Part shown: in pieces, positions 54,471-63,999 of the stretch
Numbering within the stretch: position 1 is the first letter of the stretch
Layout: every line of letters starts with the position of its first letter
From: Karalla daura
Lineage: Eukaryota; Chordata; Actinopteri; Chaetodontiformes; Leiognathidae
Assembly: GCA_029224185.1 (NCBI GenBank)
Contig: CM055201.1
Location: 932,201-996,200 of the forward strand
Length of the DNA stretch: 64,000 bases
Direction: 5' to 3'
Translations under genes and position numbers: made by a program
Notes under the pieces: generated by a model
Database searches by the model: none
Seen by the model: only the letters and a program-made list of their open reading frames with translations
What the model was told of the DNA's origin: nothing

Positions 54471-56915
54471 GGCGGGCGAGATCTCCCCCCTCTCCTCTAG
54501 ACCGGGAACGGTCAACCAGTTCCTCAAACGCGCTCTCCGTATTATGCGGAAACGGCGGCATCGAATCCTCTCGCATGGCAAAAGAGTGCCCCCGCTCTTG
54601 GGCCGCAGATCAAAGAAATGGTTGCGCCGGGCCGAATACCGCCATCTTCAGCAGCTATACCACTCCGACAGGGGGAGTGCCGCACGCATGGTGCTCGATG
54701 ATGTGGCGCGGGCCACCTGCACCATCGGTCTTCGGTCGGTCCTGAAGTCCTTCGGGGATATCTAGGGTGTGGACTTCGGATACCGGTGGTTGGGCCAATT
54801 TGCGCGGGGTCTCCCCCGCGGCGATAACTCTCCCCTGTGCAGTCCGGTCTCTCCTGGGGAGGTGGTCTTCGCCCTGCGTAAGATAGCCAACAGGTCTGCC
54901 CCTGGCCCGGATAGCGTTGTTAGATCGGACGTCCTCCTCTGGGACCCCACGGGTCGGAGGTTGGCCAACGTCTTCAACGCCTTCCTGTGCTCCGGGGTTG
55001 TACCGGGGTGTCTGAAACAGAGTCGGACCACCCTAATCCCCAAAACCAGTGACCCCCGGAGGCTGAAGGACCCCAGCCAGTGGCGCCTGATAACGATAGG
55101 GTCGGTGATCTTGAGAGCATTCTCAAGTATCCTATACCGGAGGCTGAGGGAAGCCTGCCCCGTACACGCCTGCCAAAGGGGATTCTTGCAATCCCCTGGC
55201 TGCTCAGAGAAACTACTGTTATTGGATGGCCTAATGCGAGACGCGAGAATGAACCAGCGCCAGTTGGCTGTGGTGCTCATAGATTTCGCCAAAGCCTTTG
55301 ATTCCGTGTCACACGCTCATATCCGGGACACACTGGCGTACAGAGGTGTGGATGAGACCGTCCTAACGGTCTTGAAAGACATGTACAGTGATTGCTCAAC
55401 GACCATCCGTACGAAAAAGGGTGTCACGGGGCGGATTCGCCTTCTTCGAGGTGTTAAGCAGGGGGATCCCCTATCCCCCCTGCTTTTCAACCTCGCCTTG
55501 GACCCGCTTCTCTACCAGCTGGAGAAGCACGGCTCTGGAGTCAAGTTGGGGGCCCTCTCGGTCCCGGCTCTGGCCTTCGCGGATGACCTTGTTATCCTCA
55601 GTGAGTCCTGGGGCGGTATGCACAGGAACCTGGAAATCTTGAGTAAATTCTCTTTGATGACGGGGCTGAAGATAAACGCACACAAGTGTCATGGGTTCTT
55701 GGTCGGCCGCTCGGGACATAGGTACACCACTCTCGCCTGCAAGGACTGGGAATTGGCCGGTGCGCCAATCGCGATGGTAGGGGCTAAAGAATCGGTAAAG
55801 TATCTGGGCGTCCAGATCAATCCCCTAGCTGGGATTCTTGCTCCCCCGACCTTGAGGGTGGTCCGAGAGATGCTCAGACGAATCAGCTTGGCCCCGTTAA
55901 AGGCGTCCCAGAAGATCGAGATCCTTCGTTCCCACGGACTTCCTCGAATCACGTATGCTGCGGATCACGGAATGGCGGGGATCGCCCTTCTCAGGGCCTG
56001 CGACCAGGAAATCCGTTCGGCGGTGAAACGTTGGCTCCATTTGGTTCCTTCTACTACCGACGGACTGTGCTATGCTAGATTTAGGGATGGCGGTCTTGGC
56101 CTACCCCGGCTGGCTTGGTTCGTTCCTTGTGTCCAGGTAAGGAGACTGATGAAACTGTACAACTCCACGGACGCTTGCACCCGAGCGGTCGGGCGCTCCC
56201 AAGGGAATGTGCAGCGAATTCAGCGGTTGCTTCGGTGGCTTGACGGCCCCGACACCGAGGGTCAGTTCCCCCACGATATGCCCCCGGGTACCCTGCTCAG
56301 GACCACTGCCGGCTTCTGGAGGGGCCGAGAGTTCCAAAGCCGGCGGAGACTGAGGGTCCAGGGCTCGGGCGTCGGTGCGTTCCAAAACGACGGGGTGAGC
56401 AGTGGGTGGCTGCGGAATCCCGCGCGGGCGGGGTTCTGGGAGCGTGACTTCATACTCGCCCTCAAGTTGCGGACGTGCACGGTTCCCACCTTGGCCCTGT
56501 GGGCTCGCGTTCAGCCCGAGGGATTCGTCACAGCCTGTCGGGTCTGCAGAAATGGTCGTGAAACCCTTCGTCACATAATTGGCTGGTGCCCGGGTTTCAA
56601 ACTCAATCGGATGAGGAACCATAACAAGATCTGTGATGTCCTCAGGCTTGAGGACATCCGGCTCGGTTGGCAGACGTGGACTAAACCTCACTTCGCGGCG
56701 CCATCCGGGGCGGTACTTGTGCGGGATCTTGTCATGGTTAAGGGCAACCATGCCTTAGCCATTGATGTGGCGGTGCCCTCTGAGAGATCGAAAAAGACCC
56801 TTAAGGTTATGGAGAAGGGAAGAAACGACTGAGGTACCGCAGCCTCCACAAGCCAGTGAGACGCCTCCACTCGCAGGTCGACACGGTCACCATCAGGGGC
56901 TTCCCAGGCTTCCGC
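54471..56915 (+). mobile_element. R2-like LINE copy A2, near identical to copy A
   Basis: From the Myb-linker/RT junction onward it matches copy A with only scattered differences. Unlike copy A it keeps Arg at the 51412-equivalent position, has no 1-nt or 14-nt deletion, and carries one nonsense change (TGG to TAG at about 54764). Its open frame then runs to 56832. At about 56690 the sequence changes to the 'RDL' endonuclease version found in unit 1 (LVRDLVMVKGNHALA), and at 56916 it enters 18S. The 3' part is therefore a recombinant with the chimeric unit. Confidence 0.92.
54769..56832 (+). CDS. Longest RT-endonuclease open frame (copy A2)
   Basis: A 687-codon frame covering RT and most of the restriction-like endonuclease of an R2-superfamily element, which would nick target DNA and prime reverse transcription from it. 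Motifs: GRRLANVFNAFLCSGVVPGC, VVLIDFAKAFDSVSHAHI (motif A), GVKQGDPLSPLLFNLALD, LAFADDLVILSES, the CCHC CRVCRNGRETLRHIIGWCPG, NRMRNHNKICD, and the altered LVRDLVMV in place of LVPDLVMV. Loss of the Pro-Asp pair order (R for P) and the C-terminal truncation by the 18S junction predict an inactive endonuclease. The natural start lies upstream of the TAG at 54764. Confidence 0.8.
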   Translation: MDFGYRWLGQFARGLPRGDNSPLCSPVSPGEVVFALRKIANRSAPGPDSVVRSDVLLWDPTGRRLANVFNAFLCSGVVPGCLKQSRTTLIPKTSDPRRLKDPSQWRLITIGSVILRAFSSILYRRLREACPVHACQRGFLQSPGCSEKLLLLDGLMRDARMNQRQLAVVLIDFAKAFDSVSHAHIRDTLAYRGVDETVLTVLKDMYSDCSTTIRTKKGVTGRIRLLRGVKQGDPLSPLLFNLALDPLLYQLEKHGSGVKLGALSVPALAFADDLVILSESWGGMHRNLEILSKFSLMTGLKINAHKCHGFLVGRSGHRYTTLACKDWELAGAPIAMVGAKESVKYLGVQINPLAGILAPPTLRVVREMLRRISLAPLKASQKIEILRSHGLPRITYAADHGMAGIALLRACDQEIRSAVKRWLHLVPSTTDGLCYARFRDGGLGLPRLAWFVPCVQVRRLMKLYNSTDACTRAVGRSQGNVQRIQRLLRWLDGPDTEGQFPHDMPPGTLLRTTAGFWRGREFQSRRRLRVQGSGVGAFQNDGVSSGWLRNPARAGFWERDFILALKLRTCTVPTLALWARVQPEGFVTACRVCRNGRETLRHIIGWCPGFKLNRMRNHNKICDVLRLEDIRLGWQTWTKPHFAAPSGAVLVRDLVMVKGNHALAIDVAVPSERSKKTLKVMEKGRND

Positions 56916-57254
56916 TTTAAATCCTTCAACGAGGATCCACTGGAGGGCAAGTCCGGTGCCGGCAGCCGCGGTAATTCCGGCTCCAGTAGCGTATCTTGAA
57001 GTTGCTGCAGTTAAAATGAGCTCGTGGTTGGATCTCGGGATCGAGCTTGACTGTCCGCCGCTAGGCGAGCTACCGTCTGTCCCAGCCCCTGCCTCTCGGC
57101 GGCCCCCGGATGCTCTCGGTTGAGTGTCCGGCGGTCTCCGAAGCGTTTACTCTGAAAAAATTAGAGTGTTCAAAGCAGGCCCGGTCGCCTGGATGCCGCA
57201 GCTAGGAATAATGGGTTCTGCTTTGTGGGTTTTCTTCTCTGAACTGGGGCCATG
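56916..57254 (+). pseudogene. 18S rRNA relic (unit 3)
   Basis: Same limits and nearly the same sequence as 36518-36857, including the TGA insertion in the AAAATGAGCTCG segment. It differs by keeping CGGGATCGAGC, as in the functional gene, where units 1, 2 and 4 have CGGGATCCAGC. This retained base suggests either conversion or an earlier branch. Confidence 0.9.
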
Positions 57255-57529
57255 AACCGGAGATGTGTCACCCCTTCTCCCAGGAAGGGAAGCAACGATA
57301 TTGGGGGGGGGGTGGTGGAAATAGCAGGGCAACCTGCGCCAGATGCCGGTCCCTCACGTGCCTCCTTGGAACCTCTGCCGCATGGATCGACGCAGAGCCT
57401 TACGAGGCTGGGTTTCACCCGGTAGGTCTCACCGGATGGCGAGTCCCACTAAGCGTAGCATCCTCTACGCGAACCGGAGATGTGTCACCCCTTCTCCCAG
57501 GAAGGGAAGCAACGATATGGGGGGGGGAC
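57255..57529 (+). repeat. R2-like 5' UTR units (unit 3)
   Basis: Two copies of the ACCGGAGATGTGTC unit (57257 and 57473) with G runs of about nine to ten and seven to eight bases. The second is cut at the G run and joined to the zinc-finger tail. Confidence 0.85.
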
Positions 57530-57970
57530 AAACACATGTCCCCAAGTGCAGCCCGAGGGGCAGGCTCAAGAGGCTCGGCTGTGGGGTAAGGTTTGGAGCC
57601 CACGTGATCCCTGCCTTGGCCTTCGCGGACGACCTTGTGACCCTCAGTGAGTCCTGGGGCGGTATGCACAGGAACCTGGAAATCTTGAGTAAATTCTCTT
57701 TGATGACGGGGCTGAAGACAAACGCACACAAGTGTCGTGGGTTCCTGGTCAGTTGTGCGGGAGACAGATACACCACCCTCGCCTGCAAAGACTGGGAATT
57801 GTCTGGTGGGCCAATCACGATGGTCGGAGCGAAAGAGTCGGCAAAGTGTCTGGGCGCCCAGATCAAGCCCTTAGCTGGGATTCTTGCCCCCCCGCCCAAC
57901 CTCAAGGGGGTGGTCCGAGGGATACTCAGACGGATCAGCTTGGCCCCGTTGAAAGCGTCACAGAAGATGA
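57530..57970 (+). mobile_element. Zinc-finger tail fused to RT (unit 3)
   Basis: QTHVPKCSPRGRLKRLGCGV joins a zinc-finger HxxxxC end directly to the RT palm upstream of FADD, as at 37160 and 60345. The following RT text switches between subfamilies (NLEILSKFSLMTGLKTNAHK resembles copy A, the rest resembles copy B), which indicates gene conversion or template switching. Confidence 0.85.
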
Positions 57971-59144
57971 GGTTTGAGCCTGCGCATGCGCCGAATGCAT
58001 CCTGATGCATGCGCGCGTGACGCACAGGGACGTCGGGTGCGAGTGCGAATGGGTGGTTGCCAAAGTTGGAGGTCCAGACCTTGCGCGCCATCATGACGTC
58101 AGGCGCCAAGGGTTTGGCACTCAAGCGGGCAGGGAAACAGGGGCTGCCCCGCTTCTCCCGTGACGCTACAAGGAACAAGTGGTACAGGTTGCGCCGGGGT
58201 GATGAGGCAGAGCCAGTTCCCGCCTTCGGCATGCACGACCTGGACAGGGCAGAACCGCCCGGGCCGGCGGTGCGTGTTGTGGGTGACGCGCTAAGGGCGA
58301 CCTTGGCCGGTCGAGAGGACGAGGGAGAAGTTTCTCCTCTCTCCTCGACACCTGGAACGGTGAACCGATTCCTCCGTCGCGCGCTTCGGACTATGCGTAG
58401 GCGTCGTTTGCGGTGCCTCCTGGGCCGCAAAACAGTGCCTTATTTCCTCGGTCGCCGGACAAAAAGATGGTCGCGTCGGGTCCCAATACCGAACCCTTCA
58501 GAGACCATATCACTCGGACAGGGCGAGTGCTGTGCGTACGGTGCTGGGCGACGTGGCGCGGGCCACCTGCACCATCAGCCTTCGGCGGATCCAGGAGTCC
58601 TTCACGGAGACTTGGGGAGTGGACTTCGGATTCCGGGGACTGGGTCAATTTTGTGCGCGGACTCCCGCGTGCCGACAACTCACCCCTGTGCAGTCCGGTC
58701 TCTCCAGAGGAAGTGGCCTATGCTCTTCGCAGAATGGCAGGCAAGTCTGCCCCGGGTCCTGACGGCGTTGTTAGATCCCACATCATCCTCTGGGACCCCA
58801 CGGGTCGGAGCTTGGCTGACGTCCTCAACGCTGTGCTGGGGTCGTACCCGACTGCCTGAAGCGAAGCAGAACCACGCTGATTCCGAAAACCAACGACCCC
58901 GAGAGACTGCAGCATCTCAGCCAGTGGCGCCCGATCACGACGGGGCCGGCGGGTCTCACCGGCATTTCCGAGTATCCTATTCCGTCGACTGAGGGAGGCC
59001 TGCCCTATGCACACCCGCCAAAGGGGGTTCCTGCAATCCCCTGGCTGCTCCGAGAACCTTCTGTTGCTCGATGGCCTAATGCGCGCGTTGAGGAGGAGGC
59101 GCCGCCGCCAACCGGCGGGGGTGTCCATCGACTTCGCCAAGGCC
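57971..59144 (+). mobile_element. R2-like N-terminal to RT fragment (unit 4)
   Basis: Same junction as at 38179 (thumb KMRFEPAHAPNAS joined to the N-terminal region). It continues through the Myb-like linker (EVQTLRAIMTSGAKGL) and RT fingers, with frameshifts at about 58480 and 58650, to IDFAKA at 59144. There the RT stops and the endonuclease CCHC begins. All catalytic palm and thumb sequence is deleted. Confidence 0.85.
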
Positions 59145-59507
59145 TGACGGCTTGTCGAGTCTGCAGAAACGGTCGTGAAGCCCGGGTTTCAAACCCAGTC
59201 GGATGAGAAACCATAACAGGATCTCTGATGTACTCAGGCTTGAGGGCATCCGGCACGGACGGCAGACGTGGACTGAACCTCACTTCGCGGCGCCATCCGG
59301 GGCGGTACTCGTGCGGGATCTTGTCATGGTTAAGGGCAACCATGCCTTAGCCATTGATGTGGCGGTGCCCTTTGAGAGATCGAAAAAGACCCTTGAGGTT
59401 ATGGAGAAGAGAAGAATCGACTGAGGTACCGCAGCCTCCACAAGCCAGTGAGACGCCTCCACTCGCAGGTCGACACGGTCACGATCAGGGGCTTCCCAGG
59501 CTTCCGC
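59145..59507 (+). mobile_element. R2-like endonuclease fragment (unit 4)
   Basis: Starts at the CRVCRNGREA-type segment (frame-shifted) and contains RMRNHNRISDV, VLVRDLVMVKGNHALAI and DVAVPFERSKKTLEV. It then enters 18S at 59508 at the same position as units 1 and 3. Confidence 0.85.
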
Positions 59508-59847
59508 TTTAAATCCTTCAACGAGGATCCACTGGAGGGCAAGTCCGGTGCCGGCAGCCGCGGTAATTCCGGCTCCAGTAGCGTATCTTGAAGTTGCTGC
59601 GGTTAAAATGAGCTCGTGGTTGGATCTCGGGATCCAGCTTGACTGTCCGCCGCTAGGCGAGCTACCGTCTGTCCCAGCCCCTGCCTCTCGGCGGCCCCCG
59701 GATGCTCTCGGTTGAGTGTCCGGCGGGCTCCGAAGCCTTTACTCTGAAAAAATTAGAGTGTTCAAAGCAGGCCCGGTCGCCTGGATGCCGCAGCTAGGAA
59801 TAATGGGTTCTGCTTTGTGGGTTTTCTTCTCTGAACTGGGGCCATGA
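59508..59847 (+). pseudogene. 18S rRNA relic (unit 4)
   Basis: Same limits as units 1 and 3 with a handful of private substitutions (for example GGTTAAAATGAGC). It keeps the TGA insertion and the CCAGCTTGACTG variant. Confidence 0.9.
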
Positions 59848-60342
59848 ACCGGAGATGTGTCACCCCTTCTCCCAGGAAGGGAAGCAACGATATGGGGGGG
59901 GGGGGTGGAAATAGCAGGGCAACCTGCGCCAGATGCCGGTCCCTCACGTGCCTCCTTGGAACCTCTGCCGCATGGATCGACGCAGAGCCTTACGAGGCTG
60001 GGTTTCACCCGGTAGGTCTCACCGGATGGCGAGTCCCACTAAGCGTAGCATCCTCTACGCGAACCGGAGATGTGTCACCCCTTCTCCCAGGAAGGGAAGC
60101 AACGATATGGGGGGGGGGGGGTGGAAATAGCAGGGCAACCTGCGCCAGATGCCGGTCCCTCACGTGCCTCCTCGGAACCTCTGCCGCATGGATCGACGCA
60201 GAGCCTTACGAGGCTGGGTTTCACCCGGCAGGTCTCACCGGATGGCGAGTCCCACTAAGCGTAGCATCCTCTACGCGAACCGGAGATGTGTCACCCCTTC
60301 TCCTAGGAAGGGAAGCAACGATATCGGGGGGGGGGGGGGACA
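59848..60342 (+). repeat. R2-like 5' UTR, three tandem units (unit 4)
   Basis: Units start at about 59847, 60063 and 60282, with G runs of about 11, 13 and 12 bases. This is one more unit than in units 1 and 3, so the 210-bp segment varies in copy number, like a minisatellite. Confidence 0.88.
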
Positions 60343-61559
60343 AACACATGTCCCCAAGTGCAGCCCGAGGGGCAGGCTCAAGAGGCTCGGCTGTGGGGTA
60401 AGGTTTGGAGCCCACGTGATCCCTGCCTTGGCCTTCGCGGACGACCTTGTGATCCTCAGTGAGTCCTGGGGCGGCATGCACAGGATCCTGGAAATCTTGG
60501 AGAAATTCTTCTCGATAACAGGACGGTGGATCATTGGAAACAAGTGTCGTGGGTTCTTGGTTGGTCGCGTGGAAAACAGACACACCAACCTTTCCTGCGA
60601 TGACTGGACATTGGCCGGTGTGCTACTGGTAAAGGTCCGCCGATACTGAGATTGTACAATTCCCGAGACCCATGTACAAGTGCCGTTGGGCGGTCCCCGG
60701 CGAATGTGCAGCGAATCCAGCGGTTGCTTCGGAGGCTTGACGGCCCTGAAGCTGAGGACTCTTACCCTCAGGGCTTAACTCAGGCAGACCTCACCCGCAC
60801 CAAGACGTCCTTCTGGCGGAGCTTCGAACTGGGAAACTGGCGGCGTCTGAAGATCCAGGGAACGGGCGTCGTCGCTTTCAAAGGCGACGGATTGAGCAAT
60901 GGATGGTTGAGGGACCCTGCGCGTGTGCGATTCCGTGAGAGAGATTTCATTCTAGCCTTGAAGCTGAGGAGAGGTGCACTCCTCTGTTTTTGAAGGCCCA
61001 CGGCCGGTATGAGGGGTGCGTGATGGCCTGTAGAGCCTGCGGGAACGGTCGAAAACGATGCGGCACATAATTGGCCGGTGCCCAATCAATCCCAATCGGA
61101 TGCGTAATCATAGCAAGATCTCTGGTGTCCTCAAGGCTGAGGGCATCCGGCGCGTTGGCAGGTGTGGAGTGAACCTCGTTTGGCATTAGCCTCCGGGGCG
61201 GTCCTTGTACCGGATCTCGTTATGGTCAGGGGCAACCACGCCATAGTCCTTGATGTGGCGGTGCCCTTCGAAAAATCCAAAGAGACCCTTGAGGTCACTG
61301 AACGAAGGAAACGACTGAAGTACCATGATCTCCCCAGTGTCGTCATGCGGCTTCACCCGGGCGTTGAACGTGTGGTGGTCAGAGGTTTCCTCTGACGGTG
61401 GGAGCGCGGGGCAAATGGTTCAAAGGAAACGAGCGCACCCTGAAGGTAATGGGCGTCAGCGGGTCGAGGGTGAAGCAGCTCTCTGGGCGCCTGAGCAGGA
61501 AGGCATTGCTGCAGACCCTTGACTTATGCCGTGCGTTCCTCAAACAGGTTCGGGCCTAA
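60343..61559 (+). mobile_element. R2-like LINE fragment, subfamily C 3' half
   Basis: Zinc-finger/RT fusion (QTHVPKC...FADDLVILSES) continues to about 60640, where a deletion joins it to the connector (RLYNSRDPCTSAVGRS). Then a C-type connector (FWRSFELGNWRRLKIQGTGV) follows, and the endonuclease with frameshifts at about 60975, 61055 and 61385. It includes VLVPDLVMVRGNHAIVLDVA and FEKSKETLEVTERRKRLKYH. It ends AFLKQVRA at 61559. The subfamily change occurs near 60490 (EILEKFFSITGRW). Confidence 0.85.
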
Positions 61560-61789
61560 GCACTTGCTCTGAGGGGCACAGAGTAAGATGAAACCGAGGG
61601 GTCTATGTCCGGCTGGACTAGACTTAACGAGAAACCCATCCCATCCCCTCACGGCCGGTCGAGGGGTGGGTCTATAAACGTGAATGGCTACAAAGGTAGG
61701 AACTGTTGAACCGCCCAACCTGTCCAGCCCAGGCACCTAAGGAACTTGGTTCCATCCCCCTAGTGGACTAACTCGCCTAGGAGCCGGCC
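61560..61789 (+). promoter_or_regulatory. 3' UTR of subfamily C (second copy) and junction
   Basis: Begins CACTTGCTCTGAGGGGCACA as at 45227 and shares GTCTATGTCCGGCTGGACTA. The later conserved block with GGGGCTCTGCCGACC is absent, so the 3' end is truncated. Sequence after about 61690 is unassigned until copy E starts. Confidence 0.6.
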
Positions 61790-63999
61790 GTGGGCCACAA
61801 ACCGTATAACCTTAGTCCAAAAAAGACCCCTGCGACTGTCCCCTATTGCATTGCTTTGTGGAGTCCGGAGGGAGACTGGAGGGACAAAGTCAGAGGTGCC
61901 AAGGTCTCCAGTGAGACCACCCTGGTGCTCAACGTGCCCTGGTCTCCCCAGACCTGCCCGCTCTGCAGGGCATCTCTGGCTTCGGCTTCCTTAGCTCTCA
62001 AACACATGACCCGACACCATGCTACCAGGAAAATGGTTTTCCTATGTGGCAAATGCCTTAAGTCGTTCCCCGATCTGTGTCGGACTAGTGTCCATGCAGC
62101 CAAATGTAGACCAAAACCCATCCCGACGGCAACTAACCGTCCCTACCGATGTTCCCTTTGCTCAGCGGCATTTACCACCAAGTCCATTCTATCAAATCCC
62201 ATTCGAGCCCGCCACAGTGCGGTATACTATAAAAGGCGCTGCCTTCCCACCACTAAACATTTGGGTCCTCCCTTGGTGTGTACTACCCCTGGAAGCAAAG
62301 TGATTTTGTTGGACCCAATTACTACCCACATTGCCCCGCCTTTGGAACCCACGAAATCGGCCCCAGCGTCTGGGAGAACATTACCTGGCTTGAATCGGTT
62401 CATCCGGCGCACACTAAAGAAAATCGCGGGCCCCATGCGGCGGTTGATGTCACCCGATAATACTAACTACGGCTGTCTCGCAAATAACAAAAGGTGAAGG
62501 CCGGGTCGCCCGGGAACAGATCAATGGCTCTACCTGTTCAAACGTAGCAGCTGGTGACAAGGTTGCTAGATGGCCGTACCCATACAGTTTGTAAGACCCC
62601 CCGTTTCCACCGTTGAGCATGAGCCAAATCTGGGAAGCGGATGACGCATACCGTGGCCTTGGTCAGTTCCCAAATCTTCCCAAAGCAGACAATAGTTTAA
62701 TCAACCTCCCCATTTTGGCCGATTAAATCAACTCCCTTCTAAAGAGAGCGAAGAAGGGTACGACGACCGGACCTGATAAGGTCTCAAACGCATGCCTAAG
62801 TAAATGGGACCCGAAGGGAACCAAAGTGGCGGCCATATCCAACATTATTTTGACCGCAGGTCAGTTCCCCAAAGCTCTCAAGGTCAGCAGAACGAGCTTT
62901 ATCCCCAAAGTGGAGGACAGGGAGCACCTCGACACAGTCTCAAACTGACGACCGATCACCATCAGTCCGGCTTTACTACGAATAATTTCCAACTGCCTTC
63001 GGGCTCGCTTATCTGACACGGTCTCTCTCCACCGAGCCCAGGGGGGTTTTCGTGACACACCCGGCTGCTCAGAAAATCTGTTAATTCTGGATTGCTCCGT
63101 CGAATTAAGAGACATGGGGGCATTCTGGCAGTTGTCCAGCTTTGAGTACATCAAGGATGTGTCTGTGAGAGACTGTGTCGAAAGTTTTCCTGAACTCAAT
63201 AAACACAAGACCCTAATTTCACCAAACTGATCAAAAGTTCCACAACAATCCGCTGTGGTGAACAATCCACAAGTTGCATCGCCTTCAGAATGGGCTTCTA
63301 TTCAACCTGGCACTCGACCCCTTGGTGGCTACCCTCGACCGTTGTGGTCAAGGTATCACAACTTCCTATGGTTCGGTGTCTTCCCTAGCCTTTGCTGACG
63401 ACCTGGTTCTGCTTAGTGACTCAGCTGAGGGAATGACACTAACCATCAACATTTTGGAACAATTCTCACACCTGACCGGCCTAACGATCAACCCGAATAG
63501 ATGTCACGCCTTTTTCCTACAAAAATCCAGGTTTGGTTTGGAACTAAATCATTGTACACCGTGGAAAATTAACAACGCCCCGATCCACATGGTTGGAGCT
63601 GATGAATCACTTGAACCCTGGCAGTGCGATTCAACCCAGTCAGGGGCACCCCCCGCCCCTGACTTGCTTGCCAAAACGTCTGCCGTCGTCTCAGCCATCA
63701 GTCGCTCGGGGCTTAGGCCCTCACAGAAAATTGCTGTCCTTGCCACCTATGGCATCCCCAGACTTCTATATGGAGCGTTTACCGCTGACGGGTTCGTGTA
63801 TGCCAAGAGGAGGGACAGGGGCCTGGGTCTTGCCAAACTTGAGCAAATGGTGCCAGCAATACAACTGCGCAGAGTAATCAAAATCCTTGAATCGGCGGAT
63901 CCCAGTATCCGCTCGCTGGCTGAAGTGATCACCACACCCACAACAGTGTGGCGACTCTGGAAGTCACTGGCATTAAGACCAAGGCCCCCTCCTCCCTTC
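61790..63999 (+). mobile_element. R2-like LINE copy E with a microinversion, runs off the window
   Basis: N-terminal open frame (61790-62497) has zinc finger 1 (CPLCRASLASASLALKHM...RHH), 2 (CGKCLKSFPDLCRTSVHAAK, then C) and 3 (CSLCSAAFTTKSI...RARHS). RT follows: AYRGLGQFPNLPKADNS (62655), GPDKVSNACLSKWDP, RPITISPALLRIISNCLRAR, and HRAQGGFRDTPGCSENLLIL (63030). The stretch 63136-63204 is inverted and holds motif A. About ten codons of motif B (VKQGDPLSP) are deleted at about 63296. FADDLVLLSDS (63395) is intact. Another deletion lies at about 63775. Stops occur at 62497, 62724 and 62946. Family relative of copy D. Confidence 0.9.
63136..63204 (-). other. Exact 69-bp inversion within the RT
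   Basis: Read on the minus strand, this segment encodes FIEFRKTFDTVSHRHILDVL, the RT motif A region, which is missing in the plus direction. Flipping it restores the frame on both sides: AVV before and GQDPNFTKLIK after. The ends carry an inverted TTGT/ACAA pair (63132-63135 and 63205-63208). Confidence 0.92.

Noticed and set aside
63136..63204. Treating the inversion as a programmed phase switch
   Set aside because: Only a 4-bp inverted repeat at the ends and no recombinase nearby; template switching is simpler.
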